NCBI GenBank assembly: GCA_965116665.1
Contig: OZ220709.1
Coordinates: forward strand, 3,720,001-3,784,000
Reading direction: 5' to 3'
Length of the DNA: 64,000 nt
Origin: Aldehydirespirator sp965116665
GTDB lineage: Bacteria > Actinomycetota > Acidimicrobiia > Acidimicrobiales > Aldehydirespiratoraceae
The position numbers and the translations under genes were made by a program. Each line of letters starts with the position of its first letter. Positions within the stretch are counted from its first letter, which is position 1. The notes under the pieces are model-generated. The model was not told the DNA's origin. It was given only the letters and a program-made list of their open reading frames with translations, and made no database searches. Shown piece after piece: positions 24,120-33,974 of this stretch.

Positions 24120-24142
24120 GTCACGCGAGGCCATCGCGTGAC
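24120..24142. terminator. Perfect 9-bp hairpin between convergent genes
   Basis: GTCACGCGA at 24120-24128 pairs with TCGCGTGAC at 24134-24142 around GGCCA. It begins 6 bases after the HisN-like stop and covers the last codons of the convergent reductase-like gene, so it could act on both transcripts. There is no T-run on either side, so termination strength is uncertain. Confidence 0.5.
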
Positions 24143-25143
24143 AGGGCGAACCCCTCGAACCGCGAGGGGCGCAGCCCCAAGGCGGCGACCGCGCCCAGAA
24201 GCCGATCAGGATCGGGGATCGACGCCAGCCCCGCGGCCCCAGCAGGCACCTCCCGGCCAACCAGGTGCAGTGCAGTGGCCGCGGCCACCACGGCCGCGCC
24301 GTGAGCCGGTTTCGCCTGAGATCCCAGCACCACTACATGGCGCTCGCCCTCACGCCAGCCCCGCAGCTCCACACGCACCGCCCCTACCCCGCCCTCGGGA
24401 TGGGGGCGACGCATCATGGGCAGCGGAGCGGTGAGCCGGTCACGGCGGGTGGCGGCCATGCGCGCTGTCACCCGATCGACGCCGGGGAAGGCCGGCACGA
24501 GCAACAGCGCATCGGGGAGAGCAGCCCGGTAGCAGTCCCGTCCGGCCACGGGGTCGGGAAACCAGCACAGCTCGCGGCCCGAACCGCCCGCTCGCCGGGT
24601 CCAGCGACCGTCTCGCCAGTCGATGGCCAGGCTGCTGAGGGCCCGATGATGCTGGCGAGCACATGCCGGTCCACCCGTTCCGACCTTCGCTACATGGATC
24701 TCGTCGACTGCGTCGAACTCGGATGCGCCCAGCCGGGCCAGCAGGCAGGTGAGCCCGGGCATGTAGCCGGCCCCCACCACCAGCCCGACACCGCGCCGTC
24801 TCGCCTCCTGATCGGCGGCGAGAAGGGCCCGGGTCTCGGATATCTCGTTGGTGGTGGTGACAACGGTCGCGCCGGCCCTCACCGCAGCGCGGGCCAGGTC
24901 GGCCTGCGATCCGGTGGTGGTCGCTACCACGACCAGCTCCGTTCCCTCCGCAACGGACGATCCCCGACCGATCCTGGTCTTCGGGCCGAACATGCCGGTG
25001 ACGTCGCCCAGCCGATCCAGGTCCGTGTCCCGCACCTCCACCGAGCGGATGCTCGGGCTGTCGTCGAGCATTCGCACGATCCGGAGCCCGGTAGCACCGG
25101 CACCGAAGACGACCGCGGCTGCTCCGGCGGGCTCGGAGTTCAC
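24121..25143 (-). CDS. Saccharopine-dehydrogenase-like NAD(P)-binding protein
   Basis: 340 residues. The N-terminus has a Rossmann motif VVFGAGATGLRIVRML, then VVVATTTGSQADLARAAV and VGAGYMPGLTCLLA, the layout of Sacchrp_dh_NADP / DapB-like proteins. The C-terminal half contains an Arg-rich region and ends in a family-like SIPDPDRLLGAV block. Some relatives are oxidoreductases acting on amino acid derivatives; others are uncharacterised. No neighbour fixes the substrate. It is convergent with the HisN-like gene and upstream of nothing but a small open frame and tRNA-Ile. Confidence 0.75.
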   Translation of the reverse strand: MNSEPAGAAAVVFGAGATGLRIVRMLDDSPSIRSVEVRDTDLDRLGDVTGMFGPKTRIGRGSSVAEGTELVVVATTTGSQADLARAAVRAGATVVTTTNEISETRALLAADQEARRRGVGLVVGAGYMPGLTCLLARLGASEFDAVDEIHVAKVGTGGPACARQHHRALSSLAIDWRDGRWTRRAGGSGRELCWFPDPVAGRDCYRAALPDALLLVPAFPGVDRVTARMAATRRDRLTAPLPMMRRPHPEGGVGAVRVELRGWREGERHVVVLGSQAKPAHGAAVVAAATALHLVGREVPAGAAGLASIPDPDRLLGAVAALGLRPSRFEGFALSRDGLA

Positions 25144-25159
25144 AACCGTGCGAGAGCGG

Positions 25160-25291
25160 TCACGTCAACTCGTCGTCCCGCAGTTCGCGCCAGCCTCCGG
25201 TCTGGGGGGGCACGCCGCCACGGCCCCGCACCCTGATGGCCGCGGCCAGCGCCATGCCGGCGACGATGGCTACGAACGTCCGGCGGACCAA
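25160..25291 (-). CDS. Small membrane-anchored hypothetical protein
   Basis: 43 residues from TTG 25291, with AGGA about nine bases upstream. It consists of a short hydrophobic segment (FVAIVAGMALAAAI), then basic RVRGRGG and a C-terminal GGWRELRDDELT. It fills the gap between tRNA-Ile and the reductase-like gene on the same strand. Upstream in-frame TTG codons are alternatives. The hydrophobic-then-basic order looks protein-like, but there is no family match I can name. Confidence 0.4.
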   Translation of the reverse strand: MVRRTFVAIVAGMALAAAIRVRGRGGVPPQTGGWRELRDDELT

Positions 25292-25344
25292 GGTGATGAA
25301 TCCTGCGGCCAACAAGGCCTCCGGGCGGTGGCGGGACTGCGGTG

Positions 25345-25418
<74 letters not shown>

Positions 25419-25432
25419 GGCGGCGCCCCACG

Positions 25433-26113
25433 CTAGCCGCGGCCTCCCCGACCGCCACCAGCGGTGTCGGGAGGGGGTTCCGGCGCCTGCTCGCCGGGGG
25501 GCGGGGCCGCGACCAGAACCCTCCGCCGGGCGCGGCGTGGCCGGGGACGGGCGGTCTCCTCCTCGACCACGGTCAGGCGCACTCCCCCGGTCACGTCGCT
25601 GATCAGATTGAACAGCACCGCTCCCAGCACGGTCAGGCCGCTGGCGGCCAACACCAGCACGAGGCCCCCGACGGCCGCGATCCGGAAGATCTGATCGGCG
25701 TTGATCTTGAAGGACTCCAGCGCGAACAGCTCCTCCACGAAGCCCTCGACGTCGCCGACAAGACCCGAGTTGACGGCCAGGTTCCATAGCGTCACCCCCA
25801 CGAACAACATGATGGCCCAGGCGCAGAAGTACAGGATCAGCGACACCTTCAGCACGGACCAGGGCTCGACGTGCCTGACCAGGCGCCGCACGCGGCGAGC
25901 TCGCAGGCGCCGGTTGGCTCGGGTCTGGTAGGCCCGCCCGATGGCTGAGCGGGGCACGGGTCTCGGCCTCGGTCCCAGCAGCCCGCCGGCTCCGGAGGGA
26001 GACTCGCGTTCGGCCGCGGTCTCGGTCGAGGGGGACTCGCTTGCGGATGGGGCGGCGGTGGATGGCGGGGCGGTCTGCTGCTCATCCTGGCCGGAGGCCG
26101 ACTCGTCACTCAT
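25433..26113 (-). CDS. DUF3566 transmembrane protein downstream of gyrA
   Basis: 226 residues from ATG 26113. The disordered N-terminal third is rich in Ser/Pro/Thr, then comes a basic region and the DUF3566 core: VEPWSVLKVSLILYFCAWAIML as helix 1, FKINADQIFRIAAVGG, and a second helix ending VLGAVLFNLISDVTGGV. The C-terminal tail is Pro/Arg-rich. In mycobacteria the orthologue (Rv0007) also sits just after gyrA, with a proposed envelope or division-related role. No enzymatic residues are evident. Confidence 0.9.
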   Translation of the reverse strand: MSDESASGQDEQQTAPPSTAAPSASESPSTETAAERESPSGAGGLLGPRPRPVPRSAIGRAYQTRANRRLRARRVRRLVRHVEPWSVLKVSLILYFCAWAIMLFVGVTLWNLAVNSGLVGDVEGFVEELFALESFKINADQIFRIAAVGGLVLVLAASGLTVLGAVLFNLISDVTGGVRLTVVEEETARPRPRRARRRVLVAAPPPGEQAPEPPPDTAGGGRGGRG

Positions 26114-26146
26114 GAGTATTCCTGGCACCTCCGACAAGCCGGAAGT

Positions 26147-26533
26147 CTACGCTCGGCGACCCTGCCCCCGCTCCGGCAGCGGGGCCACCCACTCCACGAG
26201 GCGCTCGGCCCGCGCGGTCTGGCTGGCCCGGCCGACTCGCACCGCGACGCTCACCAGCCGCACATCGGAGCCCCCCGCTGCGACCTCCTCCTCGTGGTAG
26301 GAGAGCAGCACGCCGCCGTTGCTTCGGGCGATCGATTCGGCTGCGCCCCGACCCGCGGCCGCGCCGGCCAGCGCAGCCGCATCGGCTGCGGTGCGGGCAG
26401 TCGCGCTCTCGTCCAGCAGCCTCCCGATCTCCACGGTCGCGATTACCGCGCCCATCGCCAGCAGGAGCATGGCCGCCATCAGAGGCACTGCCTGCCCCCG
26501 GTCCCGGGGCTCGGGCCCAGCCCGAGCTGTCAT
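26147..26533 (-). CDS. TadE/TadG-like secreted protein
   Basis: 128 residues. After DRGQAVP comes a single helix (LMAAMLLLAMGAVIATVEIG), then RTAADAAALAGAAAG. This is the Flp-pilus pseudopilin-like start seen in TadE/TadG and in Rv3654c-type proteins. ATG overlaps the gyrA stop as ATGA. No other tad genes are present here, so it may be an orphan. Confidence 0.7.
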   Translation of the reverse strand: MTARAGPEPRDRGQAVPLMAAMLLLAMGAVIATVEIGRLLDESATARTAADAAALAGAAAGRGAAESIARSNGGVLLSYHEEEVAAGGSDVRLVSVAVRVGRASQTARAERLVEWVAPLPERGQGRRA

Positions 26534-29052
26534 TGCCCGCCCGGCGGCCCTTCCTGCTCGCTACCGGCATCCTTGCCGGAGTCGCCATTCACTTCGTCGC
26601 CCACCAGCGCGATGGCCACAACCTCGTCGCCCGAGTCGGGGCTCATCACTTTGACACCCGACGCCCATGGGCGCTGTTCGGAGACATCGGCGACTGGGAT
26701 GCGGATCACTACACCGTTCCTTGAGACGGCCAGAACCTCATCCTCGGGCTCCACGACGAGTGTTCCGATGACCTCACCCTTGTCCGCCATGAGTTTGATG
26801 CCCATCACTCCCATCCCGGCCCGGTTCTTGCGTCGAAAATCCTCCACCTTCGTCCGCTTCCCGTAGCCGGACGCCGTGACGTACAGCAGCGTCACGCCGG
26901 GTCGGGCCACCGCACAGGACACGACCGAATCGCCGGCGTGCTTGAACCTGAGTCCGATCACTCCGGCCGCCACCCGGCCCATCTCGCGGACCTGGTCCTG
27001 CGCGAATCGCAGTGTCTGGCCGCGCCGGGACGACAGCAGGATGTCGTGGACGCCATCGGTGGGGACGACCGCAACCAGCTCATCATCGTCCCGCAGGTGA
27101 ATGGCAATGAGCCCGGCCCGGCGCGAGGAGTCGTAGGCGGTCAGTTTCGTCCTCTTTACCTGGCCATTCTTGGTGGCGAAGAAGAGGTAGCGGTTCGTCT
27201 CGTAGTCGCGGGTGTCGATCACGGCCTGGATGCGCTCGTTGTCCTGCAGGGACAGCAGGTTGACGATCGAGGTTCCCCGAGCGGTGCGCTTGGCCACCGG
27301 AATCTCGTGAGCCTTCAACCGGTACACCCGGCCCCGGTTGCTGAAGAACAGCAGGTACGAGTGGGCGGTGGTGTGAATGAGGTGGGTGACGCTGTCGGCT
27401 TCCTTCAACTTGGCACCGGCCACGCCCCGGCCGCCGCGACTCTGGACACGGAACTCGTCGACAGCCACTGTCTTCACGTAGCCCGAAGCCGACATCGTGA
27501 AGACCAGATCGTCGTCATCGATCAGGTCCTCAATGTCGAGCTCGCCCGGATCTATCTCCAGCGACGACCGGCGCTCGACCGCGAACTTCTCGGAGATCTC
27601 CCTGAGCTCATCGCGGATCACCATCCGCACCCGCACTTCGTCTGCGAGCAGCGCCTCCAGTTCGGCGATCAGGCTCCGCTTCTCCGCCGCCTCGCCCTCC
27701 AGTTGGCTGCGGCCCAGCCGGGTCAGGCGGGACAGTGCCATGTCGAGGATGTGGTTGGCCTGCGCCTCGGAGAACTCGAACGGTTCGGCCATCAGGCCGG
27801 CCCGGGCGGCTGCGGTGTCCTCGCTTGCTCGGATCAGCGCGATGATCTCGTCGATGACGCCCAGAGCCCGTAGCAGGCCCTCCACGATGTGGAGCCGGGC
27901 CCGGGCCGCGGCCAGGCGGAACTCCGAGCGGCGGGTGACCACCTCCACCTGGTGCGCGACGTAGGCCCCGAGCGCGTCGCGCAACCTGAGGGTGCGCGGC
28001 ACCCCGTCGACCAGCGCCACCATGTTCATGGCGAAGCTCGACTGGAGCGGGGTGTGCTTCCACAGGTTGTTGAGCACCACCTCCGGGTTGGCGTCGCGCT
28101 TGAGCTTGATCACGAAACGGGTCTCGTCGCCGGAGGACTCGTCGTTCACGTCGGCGATACCGTCCAGTTCCCTGGCGTTGACCAGGTCGGCGATCTTGCG
28201 GGCGACGGTCCCGGCCGACACCTGGTAGGGCAACGCACTCACGACCAAACAGTGCCGGCCCCCATCGGTCTCGACCACCGATACCTCGGCCCGGATCTTC
28301 ACCGAGCCCCGGCCGGTTCGATAGGCCGACTCGAACCCGCTGCGACCGAGGATCTGGCCGCCCGTGGGGAAGTCCGGGCCCTGCAGGTGCATCATCAGGT
28401 CCTCGGTGCCGGCGTCGGGATCCTCGAGCAGGCGCACCACCGCGTCGATCACCTCGGCGAGGTTGTGAGGGGGGATGGAGGTGGCCATGCCCACAGCGAT
28501 CCCCTGGCTGCCGTTGACCAGGAGGTTGGGCAGGCGGGCGGGCAGGACCTCGGGCTCCGTGAAGTCTCCCGAGTAGTTGTCGACGAAGTCGACCGTGTCC
28601 TCGCCGATGTCGGCCAGCATCGACATCGCCAGCGGGTCCAGGCGACACTCGGTGTAGCGGGCCGCGGCCGGCGGATCCTCCGGAGATCCGTAGTTCCCGT
28701 GGAAGTCGATGAGGGGGTGCTGGAGCGAGAAGGGCTGGGCCATACGAGCCAGAGCGTCGTAGATGGCGGCGTCGCCGTGAGGGTGGAACCTGGCCATGAC
28801 GTCGCCCACGACCCGGGCGCATTTCACATGCCCCCGATCGGGACGGAAGCCCTGGTCGTACATCGACCACAGAATCCGGCGGTGCACCGGCTTGAGACCG
28901 TCGCGGGCGTCGGGGAGGGCCCGGCTGATGATGACCGACATGGCGTACTCCAGGAAGGAGCTCTCCATCTCCTCCTGGATCTCGACAACCGTGACACCGG
29001 CGCTCTGGCCGTGCGTGGGGTCGTCGCCCGGTACTTCAGTGATGTCGCTCAT
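26530..29052 (-). CDS. gyrA: DNA gyrase subunit A
   Basis: 840 residues. The breakage-reunion domain carries the catalytic Tyr in AAARYTECRL at about residue 127, the quinolone region HPHGDAAIYDALARMAQ, and the GyrA box QSRGGRGVAGAK near 540. The C-terminal beta-pinwheel follows. With GyrB it introduces negative supercoils using ATP. It is 20 bases downstream of gyrB. No intein or unusual insertion is seen. Confidence 0.99.
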   Translation of the reverse strand: MSDITEVPGDDPTHGQSAGVTVVEIQEEMESSFLEYAMSVIISRALPDARDGLKPVHRRILWSMYDQGFRPDRGHVKCARVVGDVMARFHPHGDAAIYDALARMAQPFSLQHPLIDFHGNYGSPEDPPAAARYTECRLDPLAMSMLADIGEDTVDFVDNYSGDFTEPEVLPARLPNLLVNGSQGIAVGMATSIPPHNLAEVIDAVVRLLEDPDAGTEDLMMHLQGPDFPTGGQILGRSGFESAYRTGRGSVKIRAEVSVVETDGGRHCLVVSALPYQVSAGTVARKIADLVNARELDGIADVNDESSGDETRFVIKLKRDANPEVVLNNLWKHTPLQSSFAMNMVALVDGVPRTLRLRDALGAYVAHQVEVVTRRSEFRLAAARARLHIVEGLLRALGVIDEIIALIRASEDTAAARAGLMAEPFEFSEAQANHILDMALSRLTRLGRSQLEGEAAEKRSLIAELEALLADEVRVRMVIRDELREISEKFAVERRSSLEIDPGELDIEDLIDDDDLVFTMSASGYVKTVAVDEFRVQSRGGRGVAGAKLKEADSVTHLIHTTAHSYLLFFSNRGRVYRLKAHEIPVAKRTARGTSIVNLLSLQDNERIQAVIDTRDYETNRYLFFATKNGQVKRTKLTAYDSSRRAGLIAIHLRDDDELVAVVPTDGVHDILLSSRRGQTLRFAQDQVREMGRVAAGVIGLRFKHAGDSVVSCAVARPGVTLLYVTASGYGKRTKVEDFRRKNRAGMGVMGIKLMADKGEVIGTLVVEPEDEVLAVSRNGVVIRIPVADVSEQRPWASGVKVMSPDSGDEVVAIALVGDEVNGDSGKDAGSEQEGPPGGQ

Positions 29053-29072
29053 CGGACCGCTCCGGTGCTCGG

Positions 29073-31124
29073 CTAGAAGTCGAGGTTCCGGACTTCTCTG
29101 GCGTTGGTGACGATGAAGTTCTTGCGCAACTCGACATCGTCTCCCATGAGCACAGAGATCACCTGATCAGCGATGGCCGCCTCCTCGACCGATACCTGCA
29201 GGAGGCTGCGGGTGCGCGGATCCATGGTGGTCGAGCGCAGCTCGTCCCAGTCCATCTCGCCCAGGCCCTTCAGCCGCTGGAACTCGCGATTGTGCTTGGG
29301 CCGCTCGGCCAGGAAGGCCTCCTTGGCCGCGTCGTCGAGCAGGTAGACCGTCTTCGAGTTCGAGACCTTCGTGGAATACAGGGGCGGCTGGGCCACGTAC
29401 ACATAGCCGGCCTCGACCAGGGGCCGCATCTGGCGGTAGAAGAACGTGAGCAGCAGCGTGCGGATGTGGCTCCCGTCCACGTCGGCATCGGCGAGCACGA
29501 TCACCTTGTGGTACCTGGCCTTGGTGATGTCGCAGCCCTCGTCGCTGGCCGAGCTGCCGTTGGAGTTGCCGTTGGAGCCGTGCAAGCCGCCTATGCCGGT
29601 GCCTAGGGCTGCGATGATGGCCTGGATCTCGTTGTTCTTGAGCATCCGGTCAATGCGGGCCCGCTCGACGTTGAGGATCTTGCCCCGGATGGGCAGCACG
29701 GCCTGCGTCTCCGGATTGCGGGCTCGCACCGCGGATCCCCCGGCGGAGTCTCCCTCCACGATGAACAGCTCCCGCCGGGCCGAGTCGGTGGAGGTGCAGT
29801 CCTTGAGCTTGTCGGGCATTCCGGCCCCGTCCAGCAGGGACTTGGAGCGAACCTCCGACCGCACCCTGGCCGCGGCCTCGCGGGCCGCGGAGGCCGCCAC
29901 CGCCTTCAGGACTGCTCTCTTCGCCTCGGCCGGATGCTCCTCGAGCCATTCCGCGAGATAGCGGTTGGTGACGCGCTCCACGAAGGACCGCATCGACATG
30001 TTGCCGAGCTTGGCCTTGGTCTGGCCTTCGAACTGGGGCTTGCCGATCCTGACGCTGACTATGGCGGTGAGGCCCTCGCGGATGTCCTCGCCCTGCAGGT
30101 TGTCGGCCTTCTCCTTCAACAGGCCCTTCTCGCGGGCGTATGCGTTGACGGTGCGCGTCAGCGCCGCCCGGAAACCTTGCTCGTGCATGCCCCCGTCGAT
30201 CGTGGAGATGCCGTTGGCGAAACTGTGCAAGCCGTCGCTGTTGAACCCCGTGTTCCACTGGAACGCCACCTCGACCTCGTGGGGGTTCTCATCGATGGTC
30301 TCCGCCCCCGAGAAGTGCCCGACCGCGTCGAACAAGCGCACCTTCGACTGGTTCAGCCGATCGACGTAGTCGCTGATGCCGCCCTCGTAGCGGAACGGTC
30401 TCCAATCCGAGTGTCCGTGCGGGCCGGGCCTGAGGTCGCGGACCCGGATCTCCAGGCCGCGGTTGAGGAACGCCATCATCTCCAGCCGCTCGGCCACGGT
30501 CTGGTACCGGAACGTCACGTCCTCCAGGACAGAAGGATCGGGCCAAAAGCGGATGGTCGTCCCGGTCCGGGGCTCGCCCTCGACATCCGGGGCCGGGCCA
30601 CGAACCGACAGGGCCTCCTCGATCTGACCCCCGTCGACAAAGGTCATGCGGTGTCGCTGCCCGCCACGGTAGATGTCGACCTCGAGCCGCTCCGAGAGTG
30701 CGTTCACGACTGATACGCCCACGCCGTGAAGACCGCCCGAGATCTTGTAGCCGTCGCCGCCGAACTTGCCGCCCGCGTGCAGCAGGGTCATCACGAGCTC
30801 CGCGGCGGGAACCTGATCGTGGAGCGGATGGGGCTCGACGGGAATGCCCCGCCCGTCGTCGGCCACCTCGCAGGAGCCGTCGGCGTGCAGGGTGACGTCG
30901 ACGCGGGTGCAGTACCCGGCCATGGCTTCGTCCACCGAGTTGTCCACCACCTCCCACACGAGGTGGTGCAGGCCGGTCGGCCCTGTCGACCCGATGTACA
31001 TGCTGGGCCGCTCCCGCACGGCTTCGAGGCCCTCGAGGACGGTTATCTCGAGCGCGCCGTAGGACGGGCCGGCTCCGGCTGAAGTCTGCTGTTTCGCTTC
31101 GGCGGTGCTGACGTCGGGTGTCAT
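29073..31124 (-). CDS. gyrB: DNA gyrase subunit B
   Basis: 683 residues from ATG 31124 (MTPDVSTAEAK). A longer open frame has no ribosome site. The GHKL ATPase has VREVRERPSMYIGST-type sequence, EVVDNSVDEAM and DGRGIPV. The TOPRIM domain has EGDSAGGSA and DADVDGSHIRTLLLTFF. A short Gly/Asn/Ser insertion (LHGSNGNSNGSSASDEG) precedes the DxD motif. The C-terminus ends VTNAREVRNLDF as in other GyrB. The spacer 31125-31355 contains GC-rich inverted sequence near the start and a TAGAAT at 31313-31318 (minus) that may be a -10 box. Confidence 0.99.
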   Translation of the reverse strand: MTPDVSTAEAKQQTSAGAGPSYGALEITVLEGLEAVRERPSMYIGSTGPTGLHHLVWEVVDNSVDEAMAGYCTRVDVTLHADGSCEVADDGRGIPVEPHPLHDQVPAAELVMTLLHAGGKFGGDGYKISGGLHGVGVSVVNALSERLEVDIYRGGQRHRMTFVDGGQIEEALSVRGPAPDVEGEPRTGTTIRFWPDPSVLEDVTFRYQTVAERLEMMAFLNRGLEIRVRDLRPGPHGHSDWRPFRYEGGISDYVDRLNQSKVRLFDAVGHFSGAETIDENPHEVEVAFQWNTGFNSDGLHSFANGISTIDGGMHEQGFRAALTRTVNAYAREKGLLKEKADNLQGEDIREGLTAIVSVRIGKPQFEGQTKAKLGNMSMRSFVERVTNRYLAEWLEEHPAEAKRAVLKAVAASAAREAAARVRSEVRSKSLLDGAGMPDKLKDCTSTDSARRELFIVEGDSAGGSAVRARNPETQAVLPIRGKILNVERARIDRMLKNNEIQAIIAALGTGIGGLHGSNGNSNGSSASDEGCDITKARYHKVIVLADADVDGSHIRTLLLTFFYRQMRPLVEAGYVYVAQPPLYSTKVSNSKTVYLLDDAAKEAFLAERPKHNREFQRLKGLGEMDWDELRSTTMDPRTRSLLQVSVEEAAIADQVISVLMGDDVELRKNFIVTNAREVRNLDF

Positions 31125-31355
31125 GCGCGATCGGCCTCTCGGGGCCGGCCCCGGATGGGGCCGGTGACGCTGGATGGGAGGTCTGCCGGTACGCAGCTGA
31201 GGGAGCTGCGGCCTCTCACTGCCACGACCCGGCCACAGCAGACAAGGACCGGGCGGGCCGGGGGCGCCGAACCGGGCGAGAGCCCTCAATCGAGCCACCG
31301 ATCACGGTGCTGATTCTACCAGCGCAGACCCGGCCGCGGCGCGTACCCGACGTTC

Positions 31356-31694
31356 TTATTCGACGCCCTTCCGGTCTCGCCGCTTCCCGGCGGGAGCGAC
31401 CCGGACTGTCAGCGATTCCAGCCTTCCGGCCGCCGACATCTCGTTGACACGGGCCAGCAGCGCACTGGCCAGCCATTGCACCTCGCTGGCCCACGTGGCG
31501 TCGGACGCGAGCACGATCAGACGCTCCCCCTCGATCGCGACCGGGCGGCAGTGACGGGCCGCCTCGGGGCCCACCACGTCCTCCCATTGCTCGAATACTG
31601 TCGAGAGGAGGTCCACCGCGGGAGCGTCGAGCGAGCCGAGCAGGCGTTCCAGGGCCTTCCCCACCGGGACGGGAGCATCCTCGAACCCGGTCAT
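31356..31694 (-). CDS. dciA: DciA-type replicative helicase loader (DUF721)
   Basis: 112 residues. The DUF721 core is recognisable: QWEDVVGPEAARHCRPVAIEGERLIVLASDATWASEVQWL. DciA proteins assist loading of DnaB in bacteria that lack DnaC/DnaI loaders. In mycobacteria the orthologue also lies between recF and gyrB. ATG overlaps the recF stop. A dnaB gene is present at 56.1 kb with no dnaC-type loader in view, consistent with this role. Confidence 0.9.
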   Translation of the reverse strand: MTGFEDAPVPVGKALERLLGSLDAPAVDLLSTVFEQWEDVVGPEAARHCRPVAIEGERLIVLASDATWASEVQWLASALLARVNEMSAAGRLESLTVRVAPAGKRRDRKGVE

Positions 31695-32809
31695 GAAGGC
31701 TGCTCCCCTACGAGGACTGTGTGCGCTGATCCCGCGGCGACCCGGATCACCTGGTCGGAACGTACTCCGGCGGGCAGGCCCGTCGCGGTGGTGAGTATCC
31801 GCTGGCTGCGCGGCAGCGCGTCCAGCAACGCGGCCGCCCGATCGGCGTCCAGCTCGGAGAACACGTCATCGAGGAGCAGGACCGGATGCACCTCCCGGCG
31901 CTCGCGGACCTCGGCGTCCACCGCCAGCCGCAGGGCCAGGGCCAGAGACCGCTGCTCGCCCTGCGAGGCGTGGCTGCGTGCCGGCAACCCTCGGATCCGC
32001 ATCCCGATGTCATCGCGGTGGGGGCCCACCGTGCTTGTCGAGCGTCTCAGGTCGTCCCGCCGTGCGGCCGCCAGGGCCTCGGCCAGGGGCCCGTCCCCCC
32101 AGCTGGAGACATAACTGGTCTCCGCGTCGCCCTGATCATTGGCGATCTGGGCGTAGTACGAGTGGATCCGAGGCTGCAGCCCATCGAGCAGCTCGTGCCG
32201 GCGGAGCCGCAGCTCGTCGCCGGCCGCGGCGAGCTTGGAATCCCACACATCCAGGGTTATGACCACATCGTCGGTAGCTCGCCCGCCAGCCTGGCGCAGC
32301 AGGGTGTTGCGCTGGCGGAGGATCCGGTCCACCTCGCTGCGCAGTGCCGCCAGCGACGGGCGGACCGCGGTCATCGCGTCGTCGATCCAGCGGCGCCGGC
32401 GGGCGGGCTCCCCCTTCACCAGATCAAGATCCTCGGGGGAGAAGACCGTGGCCGTGAGAACACCGATCAGATCCCGGCGCCGGGCTACTGGCTGGCTGTT
32501 CACCCGCACGCGGTTGGGCCTGGACCGGGCCAACTCCGCCTCGACGCGGACTTCCCGACCGTCGGCGGTCTCCGCCAGGCAGCGCACGACTGCAGCCTCG
32601 GCACCATCCCGGATGAGGGCCGACTCGGGCGCTCCCCTGAGCGAGCCCAACCCGGCCGCAAAGCCGACCGCCTCCAGCAGGTTGGTCTTGCCCTGGCCGT
32701 TGGGACCGACGATTGCAGTCAGGCCCGGCGCGAAGTCCACCTCGGCTCGTGCATACGACCTGAACTCCGTCAGTGACAGTGAGCAGACCCGCACAGCCGT
32801 CCCATCCAC
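31691..32809 (-). CDS. recF: DNA replication and repair protein RecF
   Basis: 372 residues of the SMC-like ATPase family. Walker A is GPNGQGKTNLLEA near residue 35, the signature region includes SQGEQRSLALALRLA, and Walker B is VLLLDDVFSELD. LTEFRSYARAEVDF is the standard N-terminus. It helps RecOR load RecA at gaps. It lies 25 bases downstream of dnaN in the usual dnaA-dnaN-recF order. A GTG five codons inside is an alternative start. Confidence 0.98.
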   Translation of the reverse strand: MDGTAVRVCSLSLTEFRSYARAEVDFAPGLTAIVGPNGQGKTNLLEAVGFAAGLGSLRGAPESALIRDGAEAAVVRCLAETADGREVRVEAELARSRPNRVRVNSQPVARRRDLIGVLTATVFSPEDLDLVKGEPARRRRWIDDAMTAVRPSLAALRSEVDRILRQRNTLLRQAGGRATDDVVITLDVWDSKLAAAGDELRLRRHELLDGLQPRIHSYYAQIANDQGDAETSYVSSWGDGPLAEALAAARRDDLRRSTSTVGPHRDDIGMRIRGLPARSHASQGEQRSLALALRLAVDAEVRERREVHPVLLLDDVFSELDADRAAALLDALPRSQRILTTATGLPAGVRSDQVIRVAAGSAHTVLVGEQPS

Positions 32810-32834
32810 CGGCGTGCGACCGGCAGGACCCGGC

Positions 32835-33974
32835 TCAGCTCACCCGCACCGGCATCAGCAAGTAGAGGAAACTCTCGTCGCCCACCGAGCGGAGAAGGGC
32901 GGGCTTGACCGCGTCAGCGGTGTGCAGAGTGATCTCATCGCCGGCCGCGGCCTCGATGCCATCGATCAGATAGCCGGGATTGAACGCGACGGTCAGGTCC
33001 TCGCCCTCGTACTGGGCGTCCATTGACTCGTTGGCCTTCCCGACGTCGTGAGTAATGGCGATGACCTCGAGGTTCTCGGCAGCCATGACCAGCCGCACCG
33101 GCGTGGAGTCCTGGGCCAGCAGCCGCACCCGGCGAACGACTTCCAGCAGCTGCTCCCGGTTGGTGGTCAGACAGTTGGGGTGGTCGCTGGGAATCAGTCC
33201 CTGGTAGTTCGGGAAATCGCCCGGGATCAGACGCGTCGTCAGCTGGACCGCCCCCACCACGAACTGCGCGTAGTGCTCAGCCAGCTTCAGGGTGACCTCG
33301 CCGGAGTCTGCGATCAGCCGCTGCAACTCGCCCAGCGCCCGGCTCGGTACCAGCACCCGCTGATGCTCACCGAGAATCGACGACCCCTCCAGATCCCTGA
33401 CCGACAGGCGATACGAGTCCGTCGAGACGAGCCGCAGTTGCGCCCCGTCCTCAGCAGCCATCAACACGCCGGTCAGGATGGGACGGGAGTCGTCCGAGGA
33501 CGCCGACCTGACCACCTGGCTCAGAGCCTCGCGGAACTCGGGCCCGTTGAACGTCACGGCCGGGCTGAACGCAACCGCGCCGACTCCCTCGTCGGCGCTC
33601 TCATTGAATGCCAGCTGGGGATAGTCCTCCTCGGGAATCAGCCGGATCGAGAATTCGGACGAGCCCGCGACGATCGAGGCCTCACCGTCGTCGGTGACAG
33701 AGAACTCCACCGACCCGGCCGGCACAGCCCGCACCACATCAGTGAGCAGCCGGGCCGGCGTGACCGCGGCCCCGTCCGTCTCACCCGCCACCTCGGTGGT
33801 CACCGACAGTGTCAGGTCCAGGTCACTGCCCGTCACCACCAAGGTTCCACCAGCCAGATCCAGGTGCGCCCCCGTCAGTGCGGCCCGGCTCGAACTCGCG
33901 CCGGCCGCGGCTCGCACAGCCACGTTGAGCGCATCCAGCAACGCGTCTCGTTCGCAACGGAACTTCATGCCCAT
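32835..33974 (-). CDS. dnaN: DNA polymerase III sliding clamp (beta)
   Basis: 379 residues forming the three clamp domains, from MGMKFRCERDALLDAL to the C-terminal YLLMPVRVS, whose MPVR motif is typical. AGGGG seven bases before ATG 33974 favours that start over the internal ATG. The clamp tethers Pol III to DNA. It follows dnaA on the same strand. The 243-bp dnaA-dnaN spacer (33975-34217) holds no strong DnaA box that I can see. Confidence 0.98.
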   Translation of the reverse strand: MGMKFRCERDALLDALNVAVRAAAGASSSRAALTGAHLDLAGGTLVVTGSDLDLTLSVTTEVAGETDGAAVTPARLLTDVVRAVPAGSVEFSVTDDGEASIVAGSSEFSIRLIPEEDYPQLAFNESADEGVGAVAFSPAVTFNGPEFREALSQVVRSASSDDSRPILTGVLMAAEDGAQLRLVSTDSYRLSVRDLEGSSILGEHQRVLVPSRALGELQRLIADSGEVTLKLAEHYAQFVVGAVQLTTRLIPGDFPNYQGLIPSDHPNCLTTNREQLLEVVRRVRLLAQDSTPVRLVMAAENLEVIAITHDVGKANESMDAQYEGEDLTVAFNPGYLIDGIEAAAGDEITLHTADAVKPALLRSVGDESFLYLLMPVRVS